From: Streptomyces sp. ITFR-16
GTDB taxonomy: Bacteria; Actinomycetota; Actinomycetes; Streptomycetales; Streptomycetaceae
Direction: 5' to 3'
NCBI RefSeq assembly: GCF_031844705.1
Contig: NZ_CP134609.1
Location: forward strand, 5,828,001 to 5,892,000
DNA: 64,000 nucleotides
In this document: positions 52,101 through 59,933 of the stretch, piece after piece
How the letters are laid out: each line of letters begins with the position of its first letter
Numbering within the stretch: position 1 is the first letter of the stretch
Translations under genes and position numbers: made by a program
The notes under the pieces: generated by a model
Told to the model about the DNA's origin: nothing
The model's database searches: none
Seen by the model: the letters and a program-made list of their open reading frames with translations, nothing else

Positions 52101-54499
52101 TGAGCGACGCGCAGAAGGCGAAGTACCCGCACCTCAAGGACTACCCGGCCTTCACCGTCGACGCCCGTGACCGGGACCGGGTCCGCGAGGCCCTGCGCGG
52201 CCAGCTGATCGCCACCCAGCGCGCCGCCAACGGCGCCCTGCTCGCTGCCACCGGGGTGCAGAGTGCCGGGGTGCTCGACGACCTCTACGGGACGCGGGCG
52301 AAGGCCGCCTCGCTCGGCCCGGTCTTCCGGCACGGCACGCCCACCCTGTCCGTGTGGGCGCCCACCGCCCGTACCGTCGCGCTCGAACTCGACGGCAGGT
52401 CCGTCCCGATGCGCCGCGACGACCGCACCGGCGTCTGGTCCGTCACCGGGAAGAAGAACTGGACCGGCAAGCCCTACCGGTACGTCGTGGACGTCTGGGC
52501 GCCCACCGTCCGCAAGATGGTCACCAACAGGGTCACCGACCCCTACTCCACCGCCCTGACCACCGACTCGGCCCGCAGCCTCGTCGTCGACCTCGACGAC
52601 CGGAAGCTCGCGCCCGAGGGCTGGAGCACCCTGCGCAAGCCCGCCGCCGTGCCGCTGCGGGACGCCCAGATCCAGGAGCTCCAGATCCGCGACTTCTCCG
52701 TCGCGGACCCCACCTCCCGGCACCCCGGCGAGTACCTCGCCTTCACCGACACCCGCTCCGACGGGATGAAGCACCTCAAGCAGCTCGCCGACTCCGGCAC
52801 CAGCTACGTCCATCTGCTGCCCGCCTTCGACATCGGCACCATTCCCGAGAGGAAGAAGGACCAGCAGAAGCCGGCCTGCGAGCTGTCCGTCTACGCCCCC
52901 GACTCCGCCGAGCAGCAGGCCTGCGTGGCGAAGGCCGCCGCGAAGGACGGCTTCAACTGGGGCTACGACCCGCTGCACTACACCGTGCCGGAGGGGTCGT
53001 ACGCCTCCGACCCGGAGGGCACCCGGCGCACGGTCGAGTTCCGGCAGATGGTGCAGGGCCTCAACGGCGCCGGTCTGCGGACCGTCATGGACGTCGTCTA
53101 CAACCACACCGTCGCCGCCGGCCAGGACGACAAGTCCGTCCTCGACCGGATCGTGCCCGGCTACTACCAGCGGCTCCTGGAGGACGGCACCGTCGCCACC
53201 TCCAGCTGCTGCGCCAACACCGCCCCCGAGAACACCATGATGGGCAAGCTCGTCGTCGACTCGATCGTCACCTGGGCCAAGGAGTACAAGGTCGACGGCT
53301 TCCGCTTCGACCTGATGGGACACCATCCCAAGGCCAACATCCTGGCCGTCCGCAAGGCCCTCGACGCCCTGACGGCAGCCAGGGACGGCGTGGACGGCAA
53401 GAAGATCATCCTGTACGGGGAGGGCTGGAACTTCGGTGAGATCGCCGACGACGCCCGCTTCGTCCAGGCCACCCAGAAGAACATGGCCGGCACCGGCATC
53501 GCCACCTTCTCCGACCGGGCCCGCGACGCCGTGCGCGGCGGCGGCCCGTTCGACGAGGACCCCGGCGTGCAGGGCTTCGCCACCGGCCTCTACACCGACC
53601 CCAACACCTCCACCGCCAACGGCACCGAGGTCGAACAGAAGGCCCGGCTGCTCCACTACCAGGACCTGATCAAGGTCGGCCTCACCGGCAACCTCGCCGA
53701 CTACACCTTCACCGACAGCTCCGGCGCCACGGTCAAGGGCTCGGGCGTCGACTACAACGGAGCCCCGGCCGGCTACGCCGTGGCCCCCGGCGACGCGCTC
53801 GCCTACGCCGACGCCCACGACAACGAGACGCTGTACGACGCCCTCGCCTTCAAGCTCCCGGCGGGCACCCCGGCCGCCGACCGGGCCCGGATGCAGGTCC
53901 TGGCCATGGCGACGGCCACCCTCTCGCAGGGCCCCTCGCTCTCCCAGGCCGGCAGCGACCTGCTGCGCTCCAAGTCGCTGGACCGCAACTCCTTCGACAG
54001 CGGCGACTGGTTCAACGCGCTGCACTGGGACTGCCGCGCGGGCAACGGCTTCGGCCGGGGGCTGCCGCCCGCCGCCGACAACGAGTCCAAGTGGTCCTAC
54101 GCCAGGCCGCTGCTGACCAACCCCGCGATCGGCCCCGGCTGCGCACAGATCAACGGCGCCTCGGCCGCCTACCGCGACCTGCTCACCATCCGCGCGACCG
54201 AGAAGGACTTCGCTCTCGCCACCGCCGGGCAGGTGCAGTCCCGGCTCTCCTTCCCGCTCTCCGGCAAGGACGAGACGCCGGGAGTGATCACCATGCGGCT
54301 CGGCACGCTGCTGGTGGTCCTCAACGCCACGCCCGGCACCACCACCCAGAAGGTCGCCGCGCTGGCCGGAAAGTCCTACGCCCTGCACCCCGTCCAGGCG
54401 GCGGGCGCGGATCTTACCGTCAAGCGGTCCTCGTACGAGAGGAGTTCGGGCAGCTTCACCGTTCCGGGTCGCACCGTGGCGGTGTTCTCGCTGCGCTGA
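49175..54499 (+). CDS. pulA: secreted bifunctional alpha-amylase/pullulanase with two GH13 domains
   Basis: This 1774-residue exported enzyme has a signal peptide ending near ALPAAAARP. The first GH13 barrel (about residues 45-610) has catalytic D304, E338 and D409. An Ig-like/linker stretch follows, then two CBM41-like modules (about 717-805 and 815-905, each with HYxRADGDYxGW). A pullulanase N-region with CBM48-like fold comes next, then a second GH13 barrel with D1379, E1416 and D1549. The pullulanase hallmark is FNWGYDP at 1260-1266. It should cut alpha-1,4 bonds with the first site and alpha-1,6 branches with the second. GTG 49175 follows CGAGGAG. Confidence 0.94.
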   Translation: MIRPSPRVPARRTATAVVAAALCAALVPALPAAAARPPAAPSDGRLAAEAARHDLTREQFYFVMPDRFANGDTRNDRGGLTGSRLETGYDPTDKGFYQGGDLKGLTSRLDYIKGLGTTAIWLAPIFRNRPVQGTGKDASAGYHGYWITDFTQVDPHFGTNADLTKLIDKAHGKGMKVFFDVITNHTADTVDYAEKTYGYRPKGAHPYLDRDGRPFDDAAGMAKVDADAFPYKPVAGGGKTPSWLNDPTMYHNRGDSTYAGESTTYGDFSGLDDLWTERPEVVSGMEKIYEKWVRDFDIDGFRIDTVKHVDLDFWTQWATALDAYAAKHGRKDFFMFGEVYSADTAITSPYVTQGRLDATLDFPFQEAARQYASQGAPASKLAAVFGDDYRYTTDKANAYEQVTFLGNHDMGRIGTFLKQDNPKAGDAELLKRARLANELMFLSRGNPVVYYGDEQGFTGAGGDKDARQTMFASKTADYLDDDELGTDRTHASDAYDTGHPVYRSIAALSELTRKNPALRDGVQTERYAEGSVYAFSRTDPRLGNEYVVATNNGTGARTVQLPTESARTDFRTLYGGSGTVRSGADKKIEVTVPALSSIVLRAAEPLAAPAARPSVTLRAPAAGATGTVELTADVDGGSLNRVVFAAQTGNGKWTTLGTADHAPYKVTQTIPATTAAGTPLRYKAVAVDRTGRTASALASSTAGRAPAPAKPVAVERDYAVIHYRRADGDYTGWQARSGDTTAEFAGRDAYGAFAWIKVPEGAESVPYTVEKSGTADGPERAVDLARTGQVWVAQGEDGQADTAPEGVYPAPDTSKAVLHYYRADGDYDGWGLHTWTGAKEPTDWAKPLQPAGKDASGLTFEVPLTDGAASLSYILHRGDEKDLPSDQSLDLATYGHEVWMLGGTAGYLLPQTGTVPTPDLTKAEAQWIDAGTVVWKVKATEATSQQLVYASSGGISVVDGALSDEGQWLRLTPSALSDAQKAKYPHLKDYPAFTVDARDRDRVREALRGQLIATQRAANGALLAATGVQSAGVLDDLYGTRAKAASLGPVFRHGTPTLSVWAPTARTVALELDGRSVPMRRDDRTGVWSVTGKKNWTGKPYRYVVDVWAPTVRKMVTNRVTDPYSTALTTDSARSLVVDLDDRKLAPEGWSTLRKPAAVPLRDAQIQELQIRDFSVADPTSRHPGEYLAFTDTRSDGMKHLKQLADSGTSYVHLLPAFDIGTIPERKKDQQKPACELSVYAPDSAEQQACVAKAAAKDGFNWGYDPLHYTVPEGSYASDPEGTRRTVEFRQMVQGLNGAGLRTVMDVVYNHTVAAGQDDKSVLDRIVPGYYQRLLEDGTVATSSCCANTAPENTMMGKLVVDSIVTWAKEYKVDGFRFDLMGHHPKANILAVRKALDALTAARDGVDGKKIILYGEGWNFGEIADDARFVQATQKNMAGTGIATFSDRARDAVRGGGPFDEDPGVQGFATGLYTDPNTSTANGTEVEQKARLLHYQDLIKVGLTGNLADYTFTDSSGATVKGSGVDYNGAPAGYAVAPGDALAYADAHDNETLYDALAFKLPAGTPAADRARMQVLAMATATLSQGPSLSQAGSDLLRSKSLDRNSFDSGDWFNALHWDCRAGNGFGRGLPPAADNESKWSYARPLLTNPAIGPGCAQINGASAAYRDLLTIRATEKDFALATAGQVQSRLSFPLSGKDETPGVITMRLGTLLVVLNATPGTTTQKVAALAGKSYALHPVQAAGADLTVKRSSYERSSGSFTVPGRTVAVFSLR

Positions 54500-54529
54500 C
54501 CCGTAACGGGACTAACGTGTGGGAAGCCG

Positions 54530-54559
54530 CCGGGGAGAGCCGCACCACCGCTCTCCCGG
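54530..54559 (+). terminator. terminator after the pullulanase gene
   Basis: CCGGGGAGAGC at 54530-54540 pairs with GCTCTCCCGG at 54550-54559 with one bulged G. It lies 30 bases after the stop and separates the mal/starch block from the next gene. Confidence 0.65.
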
Positions 54560-54623
54560 GCGCGCCCCTCCCACACCCCACCCGGCCGGTCCCGGCCGCT
54601 CCCTCCGGTCAGCGACGGTGACG

Positions 54624-56660
54624 ATGGCGAGCAACATCCCCGAGGAGACCAGCAGTTTCGTCGGACGGGGGGCGGAGCTGGTCGGGCTCGAACACGCCCT
54701 CGCCACCGGTCGGCTGACCACCCTCACCGGCACCGGCGGGGTCGGCAAGACCCGGCTGGCCGTCCGCGCGGCCGTACGCGCCGAGCCCGGCTACCGCGAC
54801 GGCGTCCGCTGGGCCGACCTCGCCCCCCTCCACGACGACGAACTCCTCCTGGCCACCGTCTCCGACGCGGTCGGGCTCAGCGACCACACCCTGCGCATGC
54901 CCATCGACGTGCTGTGCGAATGGCTCGCCGACAAGCAGCTCCTGCTCGTCCTGGACTCCTGCGAACACCTGCGCCCGGCCTGCGCCCACCTCCTCGGCGA
55001 GATCCTCACCACCTCGCCCGGCCTCACCGTCCTGGCCACCAGCCGCCAGCCCCTGGACATCAAGGGCGAGCAGCTCGTCGAGGTGGAGCCGCTGCCCGTC
55101 GAGGGCGCCGCCGACGCGCTCACCCTCTTCCGCGAACGGGCCGGGGCCGCCGCCCCCGGCACCCCCTTCGACGAACCCGCCACCGCTGCCGCCGCCGCCG
55201 AGGTCTGCCGCCGCCTCGAAGGCATCCCGCTCGCCATCGAACTCGCCGCCGCCGCCGTGGGACGCCAGAGCGTCCAGGAGATCGCCCACCGGCTCGGCCA
55301 CCGCCTCGACGTGTTCGCCGACGCCTCGCTCCGGCCGGTGCGCCACCGCACTCTGCGCACCACCATCGGCTGGTCCCACGAACTGTGCGCGCCCCTGGAA
55401 CGGCTCCTCTGGGCCCGGCTCACCGTCCTGCGCGGCGACTTCGACGAGGACACGGCCGCCACGGTCTGCGCCGGCGGACCGCTCACCCGCGACGGCGTCC
55501 GGGCGGCACTGCGCGGACTGGTCGCCAAGTCCGTCGTCGTCCGCGACGGGGTACGCCACCGCATGCTGGACACCCTCCGTGAGTACGGCCGGATGTGGCT
55601 GGCCGAACTCGGCGAGGAACGCGCAGCCGCCGACCGCCACGCCGCCTGCTTCCTCCAGCTGGCCCGCAGCGCCCACGCCGGCTGGACCGGCGACGACCAG
55701 ATCCTCTGGTACCACCGCATCGCCGAGTCGCACGCCGACCTGTGCGCCGCCCTCGACCACCTCCTGGCGCACGACACCGCGGCGGCCCAGGAGATGGCCG
55801 GCCGCATCGGCTTCTTCTGGTGCTGCTGCGGCCACCTCCCGCAGACCCGGGGCTACGCCCAGCGCGCCCTGGACGCCGGCCCGGCCCGGGGCCCCCACCG
55901 CACCCGCGCCCTGTGGGTCCTCGGCATCTGCCTGCTGCTCCAGGGCGACCACCGCGCCGCCGAGCGGACCGGCGAGGAGTGCACCCGGGCGGCGGCCGAG
56001 GACGGCACCGACGAGGGCGTGCTCGCCGCCGCCTATCTGCGCGGCCTCACCCATCTGATGACCGGCGAGCCGGAGAAGGGGCTGCGGGAGGCCGAGCGGG
56101 TGCTGCGCGCCACCGGGGCCGGCACCCCGCTGGAGTCGGCCTACCGGCTGCGCTGCCATCTGATCACCGTCTTCGCGCTCACCGGACTCGGCCGGCTCGA
56201 CGAGGCCGGTGAGGCCGCCGCCGTCCTGCGCGCCGCCTGCGAGGCCCAGGACGAGTGCTGGACCCGCAGCTACGCCGACTACCAACTCGCCCTGATCGCC
56301 CTGCTCCAGGGCCGCGCCGAACCGGCCGCCGCGCACGCCAGGTCCATGCTGGCGGGCAAGCACCGGCTCCGCGACAGCTTCGGCATCGCCCTCGGCCTGG
56401 ACATCCTGGCCGCCGCGATCGCCGCCCAGGGCGAGGGGGCCCGCGCCGCCCGCGTGTACGGCACCGGACACGTCTACTGGCGGATGGTCGGCCACCCCCA
56501 GCGCGGCACCCCCGAACTGGGCCCGCTGCGCGAGGCGTGCGAACGGCAGGCCCGCGAGGCCGTCGGCGACGCCGCGTATCTGCGCGCCTTCGAACAGGGC
56601 CGGGCGGACAGCGCGGAGGCGGGCCTCGCCCTCGCGCTGCACGGCGAACTGCTCACCTAG
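54624..56660 (+). CDS. NB-ARC/TPR STAND ATPase without a DNA-binding domain
   Basis: This 678-residue protein opens almost directly with its ATPase: SSFVGRGAELVGLE, Walker A GTGGVGKT at residues 36-43, Walker B-like LLLVLDSCEH, TSRQPLDI and GIPLAIELAAAAVG. A winged-helix-like ARC part and TPR-like helical repeats fill residues about 300-678. It is homologous to the NB-ARC half of the AfsR-like protein at 5187, but has neither an N-terminal HTH-BTAD nor a C-terminal LuxR domain. It may be a signalling ATPase that acts through a partner. The ATG at 54624 or a GTG two codons earlier could be the start. Confidence 0.85.
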   Translation: MASNIPEETSSFVGRGAELVGLEHALATGRLTTLTGTGGVGKTRLAVRAAVRAEPGYRDGVRWADLAPLHDDELLLATVSDAVGLSDHTLRMPIDVLCEWLADKQLLLVLDSCEHLRPACAHLLGEILTTSPGLTVLATSRQPLDIKGEQLVEVEPLPVEGAADALTLFRERAGAAAPGTPFDEPATAAAAAEVCRRLEGIPLAIELAAAAVGRQSVQEIAHRLGHRLDVFADASLRPVRHRTLRTTIGWSHELCAPLERLLWARLTVLRGDFDEDTAATVCAGGPLTRDGVRAALRGLVAKSVVVRDGVRHRMLDTLREYGRMWLAELGEERAAADRHAACFLQLARSAHAGWTGDDQILWYHRIAESHADLCAALDHLLAHDTAAAQEMAGRIGFFWCCCGHLPQTRGYAQRALDAGPARGPHRTRALWVLGICLLLQGDHRAAERTGEECTRAAAEDGTDEGVLAAAYLRGLTHLMTGEPEKGLREAERVLRATGAGTPLESAYRLRCHLITVFALTGLGRLDEAGEAAAVLRAACEAQDECWTRSYADYQLALIALLQGRAEPAAAHARSMLAGKHRLRDSFGIALGLDILAAAIAAQGEGARAARVYGTGHVYWRMVGHPQRGTPELGPLREACERQAREAVGDAAYLRAFEQGRADSAEAGLALALHGELLT

Positions 56661-56739
56661 TGGTCCCCGGTTGTGCGTTCCGGCCGGGCGGGGGAAGGGT
56701 GGGGGCCGTCGCCCTCCCCGCCCCGACCTGGAGCCCGTC

Positions 56740-57090
56740 ATGCCGCAGATCACCGTCGACTACTCCGCCGAGCTCGACGAGACCTTCGACCGCCCCGGTT
56801 TCGCCGGCGCGCTGCACCCGCTGATCGCCGAGACGGTCAGCACGAAGACCGCCGCCTGCAAGACGCGCTTCCGCCGGGTCGAGGAGACCGCGGTGGCGGA
56901 CGCGCCCGCCGGTGACGCGATCGTGCACATCGACATCGCGCTGCTGCCCGGCCGCACCCCCGAGGTCCGGGCCCTGCTCACCGAATCCGTGCTGGAGCTG
57001 CTGGCCGCCCACATCCGGCCGGACGCCGGGCTCACCCTCCACCTCTCGGCGGAGACGCGCGACCTGGACCCCTCCTACCGCAAGCGCTGA
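56740..57090 (+). CDS. 5-carboxymethyl-2-hydroxymuconate delta-isomerase-like protein
   Basis: This 116-residue protein begins MPQITVDYSAELDETFDRPGF, with Pro2 as the expected catalytic N-terminal proline of the tautomerase superfamily (HpaF/CHMI family). It has CKTRFRRVEETAV and HIDIALLPGRTPEVRALLTESV, as in CHMI. Related enzymes isomerise ring-cleavage products of homoprotocatechuate, but no other genes of that pathway are nearby, so the true substrate is uncertain. It is convergent with the TetR gene, with ten bases between stops. Confidence 0.87.
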   Translation: MPQITVDYSAELDETFDRPGFAGALHPLIAETVSTKTAACKTRFRRVEETAVADAPAGDAIVHIDIALLPGRTPEVRALLTESVLELLAAHIRPDAGLTLHLSAETRDLDPSYRKR

Positions 57091-57100
57091 CCGCCCGGCG

Positions 57101-57823
57101 TCAGGGCAGCCGCTGCGGGGGCACGGCCGGTACGGCGGGCGCCAGCGAGGAGAGCCGCAGCAGCAGGTCCCCGAACGGCCCGTCCACCGGCTCCTGCGCC
57201 AGGACCCGCAGTACGATGCCGGCCATCTCCTCGTTGTACGCGGCGCTCACGGCGGCCAGCGCCGCGAAGTCGTGCACGAGCTGCATCTCCAGCTCCGCGC
57301 GCGGGATGCGCCGCCCGTCCAGCCAGATCAGGGCCGTCGACTCGGCGAGCGAGACCCAGGACCGGACGACCAACTCCAGCCGGGCGGGCGGCTCCTCGAC
57401 GCCCAGATGGGCCAGGATCTGCTCGCAGGCCGCCTGGCGCACCCCGTCGATCATCGCGTTGGCCGTCGAGGAGCCCACGGCCGGGCCGCCCCGCATCAGC
57501 GCGGCGAACCCGGGCCCGTGCTCGTCCACGAAGTCGAAGAACCGGCCCATCACCCGCAACAGCCGTGCGCCCAGCGGCCCTTCGCGCGGCTCCAGGAAGC
57601 GGGTCGCCAGCTCGTCGGCCGCCCGGCGCAGCGCCGCCTCGTACAGGCTCTGCTTGCCCGGGAAGTAGTGGTAGACCAGCGGTCGCGAGATCCCGGCGGC
57701 CGCCGCGATCTCGTCGATGGACACCTCGTCCGGGGACCGGTGACTGAACAACTCCAGCGCGACACCGATCAGCTGCTGTCTGCGCTCCTCGACGCCCATC
57801 CTGCGCCGCACCCCGGTCGTCAT
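57101..57823 (-). CDS. TetR-family regulator of a diiron/ferredoxin-reductase group
   Basis: This 240-residue regulator has the helix-turn-helix at about residues 34-60 (VSIDEIAAAAGISRPLVYHYF) and a long ligand domain with FVDEHGPGFAALMRGGP, a pattern I associate with regulators of lipid-related genes. The ATG at 57821-57823 lies 35 bases after the ferredoxin reductase stop. The gap contains a near-palindrome, a probable autoregulatory site. All three genes of the group read leftward. A fatty-acid or hydrocarbon ligand is plausible from the neighbours. Confidence 0.9.
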   Translation of the reverse strand: MTTGVRRRMGVEERRQQLIGVALELFSHRSPDEVSIDEIAAAAGISRPLVYHYFPGKQSLYEAALRRAADELATRFLEPREGPLGARLLRVMGRFFDFVDEHGPGFAALMRGGPAVGSSTANAMIDGVRQAACEQILAHLGVEEPPARLELVVRSWVSLAESTALIWLDGRRIPRAELEMQLVHDFAALAAVSAAYNEEMAGIVLRVLAQEPVDGPFGDLLLRLSSLAPAVPAVPPQRLP

Positions 57824-57835
57824 GGGGAACAGCCT

Positions 57836-57849
57836 ACCGACCGGTGGGT
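57836..57849. promoter_or_regulatory. near-palindromic operator before the TetR gene
   Basis: ACCGACCGGTGGGT matches its own complement at 12 of 14 positions and centres on ACCGGT. It lies 13 bases before the TetR start codon, where it would give autorepression. I find no second good copy before the diiron gene at 59855. Confidence 0.5.
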
Positions 57850-57858
57850 CCGGGGGAA

Positions 57859-58947
57859 CTACAGGTCCAGCACCAGCCGTCCGCCACGGCACCGCGAGAC
57901 GCAGATCAGCATCGAACCGTCCCGCTCCGCGTCCGTCAGCAGATCGTCGCGGTGCTCCACCTCGCCCTCCAGGACGCGCTGTTGGCACGTCCCGCAGAAG
58001 CCCTGCTCGCAGGAGTACGAGACATGCGGCAGCTCGGCCCGCACGGCGGCCAGCACCGACTGGTCCGCCGCGACCGGGACCGTACGGCCCGAGCGGCGCA
58101 GCTCCACCTCGAAGGGGACCGCGCCGGTCTGCTCCGCGCCCGCCGCCGAGAACCGCTCCAGATGCAGGGTGCGGCCGGGCGGGAGCGCGGCCGAGACGGC
58201 GTCCATCAGGGGCTCCGGGCCGCAGCAGTAGACCGCCGTGCCCTCGGCCGTGTCCGCGAGGGCGGCGGCGATGTCCGGGTGGCCCGCCTCGTCCTGCGGG
58301 ACGACCGTGACCCGGTCGCCGTCGGTGCCCAGCTTCTCGATCTCCGCCAGGAACGGCATGGTGGCCCGGCTGCGGCCTCCGTACAGCAGCCGCCAGTCGG
58401 CGCCCTCGGCCGCGAGCCTGCGCAGCATCGGCAGGACGGGGGTGATGCCGATGCCGCCCGCGACCAGGAGGTAGGCGGGGGCGTCCGTGAGCGGGAAGCG
58501 GTTGCGCGGGCCGCGCACCTCGACCTCCCCGCCCTCGTGGAGCGCGGTGTGCACCTCGCGGGAGCCGCCGCGCCCGTCCTCGGCCAGCCGGGTCGCCACG
58601 GTGTAGGTGCCCGTGTCGGCCGGGTCGCCGCACAGCGAGTACTGGCGGACCAGGCCGGAGGGCAGCACCAGGTCCAGATGGGCCCCGGGCTCCCAGGGCG
58701 GCAGGTCCGGTCCCTCCAGGCGGAGTTGGACGACACCGTCGGCGGGGCTCGTCCGCTCGGTGACCAGCAGCCGCCGCCCGGTGGTGGAACGGCGCTGCGA
58801 CCGGCCCGATATGGGCTCGTCCAGCGCGGGCAGCGGCCACAGCGGGGACTTCTCGATGCGCCGGCGCATCGCCCGCCGGGCGAGCAGCGCGGCACCGGCG
58901 ACCGCGGCGACGGTACGCAGACGGGGCAGGGGAAGGGAACGCGGCAT
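57859..58947 (-). CDS. ferredoxin reductase (FNR-type flavoprotein with C-terminal 2Fe-2S)
   Basis: This 362-residue electron-transfer protein has a flavin-binding barrel with RQYSLCGDP (about residue 110), an NAD(P)H domain with LLVAGGIGITPVLPML and YCCGPEPLMDAV, and a plant-type 2Fe-2S domain. The cluster ligands are CEQGFCGTC and a later cysteine in LICVSRC. A hydrophobic N-terminal stretch (TVAAVAGAALLARRA) may attach it to the membrane. It should pass NAD(P)H electrons to an oxygenase, probably the diiron protein whose gene ends two bases before this start codon. Confidence 0.94.
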   Translation of the reverse strand: MPRSLPLPRLRTVAAVAGAALLARRAMRRRIEKSPLWPLPALDEPISGRSQRRSTTGRRLLVTERTSPADGVVQLRLEGPDLPPWEPGAHLDLVLPSGLVRQYSLCGDPADTGTYTVATRLAEDGRGGSREVHTALHEGGEVEVRGPRNRFPLTDAPAYLLVAGGIGITPVLPMLRRLAAEGADWRLLYGGRSRATMPFLAEIEKLGTDGDRVTVVPQDEAGHPDIAAALADTAEGTAVYCCGPEPLMDAVSAALPPGRTLHLERFSAAGAEQTGAVPFEVELRRSGRTVPVAADQSVLAAVRAELPHVSYSCEQGFCGTCQQRVLEGEVEHRDDLLTDAERDGSMLICVSRCRGGRLVLDL

Positions 58948-58949
58948 GG

Positions 58950-59855
58950 TCAACGGGCTTCCGTCGTACGGGCCTCGGCCGCGACCGCGGCGGGCGAGCG
59001 GGTGAGGTAGTCGACGGCCTGCGCCGTGCTGCCCTCCTGCGAGGGGTGGTACGAGCGGCTGAGATAGCGCGGGATGGACCGCAGCATCGACGGGGTGCTC
59101 GGCAGGGTGCCGTGCCGGCCGCTGCGGTAGAACTGCCCGAAGGACGCCTTGCCGTCCAGCAGGCTCGGATCGTTCTCCATGAAGAAGCGGGCGCCGCGCT
59201 GCCAGAGGAAGGCCAGTGCGGAGAACGCCGTCGCCCAGGTCCGCACCCGCCGCCGGTACCCGCCGTCGACATGCATGAACACGTCGAAGGCGACCGAGCG
59301 GTGCTCGACCTCCTCCGCGCCGTGCCAGCGCAGCAGGTCCAGCATGGTGGGGTCGGCGCCGCGCCGGTCCAGTTCGTCGGCGTTCAGGATCCAGTCGCCG
59401 AGGAAGGCGGTGTAGTGCTCGATCGCCGCGATCGTCGCCACCCGCTCCATCAGCCACCACTTGCGGGCCCGGCCCGGCGGCAGCGTCCGGTCGCCGAGCA
59501 GCTTCTCGAAGAGCCAGTCGACCTGCGCGGTGTACGGGGTCGGGTCGAGGCCCTGCTCCTTGAGGTGCGGGAGCACGTCGTCGTGGGCCTGGGAGTGCAT
59601 CGCCTCCTGGCCGATGAACCCGATGACGTCCTGCCGCAGCTCCTCGTCATGGATGTACGGGAGCACCTGGCGGTAGACGTGGATGAACCAGCGTTCCCCG
59701 GCCGGGAGCAGGAGGTGGAGCACATTGATGGTGTGCGTGGTGAACGGGTCGCCCGGCACCCAGTGCAGGGGGGTCCGGTCCCAGGCGAAGGAGACCCGCC
59801 GGGCCTTGAGGGGGGTCCGCTCCGACGCGACCGCCGCTGGCTGCGTGTTAGACAT
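58950..59855 (-). CDS. diiron-like metal-dependent hydrolase (PF10118 family)
   Basis: This 301-residue helical protein has metal-binding motifs suggestive of a diiron centre: IGQEAMHSQAHDD around residue 85 and WHGAEEVEHRSVAFDVFMH around residue 180, both with ExxH. A further Glu/His pair is in TIAAIEHYTAFLGD. Family members are labelled metal-dependent hydrolases and are often next to ferredoxin reductases, which fits an oxygenase on lipids or hydrocarbons better than a hydrolase. It is the first gene of a tight leftward operon, with a two-base gap to the reductase. Confidence 0.9.
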   Translation of the reverse strand: MSNTQPAAVASERTPLKARRVSFAWDRTPLHWVPGDPFTTHTINVLHLLLPAGERWFIHVYRQVLPYIHDEELRQDVIGFIGQEAMHSQAHDDVLPHLKEQGLDPTPYTAQVDWLFEKLLGDRTLPPGRARKWWLMERVATIAAIEHYTAFLGDWILNADELDRRGADPTMLDLLRWHGAEEVEHRSVAFDVFMHVDGGYRRRVRTWATAFSALAFLWQRGARFFMENDPSLLDGKASFGQFYRSGRHGTLPSTPSMLRSIPRYLSRSYHPSQEGSTAQAVDYLTRSPAAVAAEARTTEAR

Positions 59856-59891
59856 GTTGTCAATGTACTGAGGGGTAAGCCCGGGGAACAG

Positions 59892-59926
59892 GGGCGGGAG
59901 ACGAATTCCTGAGTCCGTTCCCGCCC
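59892..59926 (-). terminator. hairpin after the sigma-like gene
   Basis: GGGCGGGA at 59892-59899 pairs with TCCCGCCC at 59919-59926. It lies just past the stop of the leftward 648-residue gene and before the diiron operon promoter. Confidence 0.45.
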
Positions 59927-59933
59927 GGGGCGC

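Noticed and set aside
49004..54388. A 1794-codon open frame antisense to the pullulanase gene, and similar long antisense frames at 4824-8834 and 33725-37285
   Set aside because: They mirror the real genes' high third-position GC, encode low-complexity Gly/Arg/Val-rich sequence, and have no motifs or ribosome sites; they are a known artefact of GC-rich DNA. The only coding parts are the separate N-terminal or C-terminal segments annotated as real genes.
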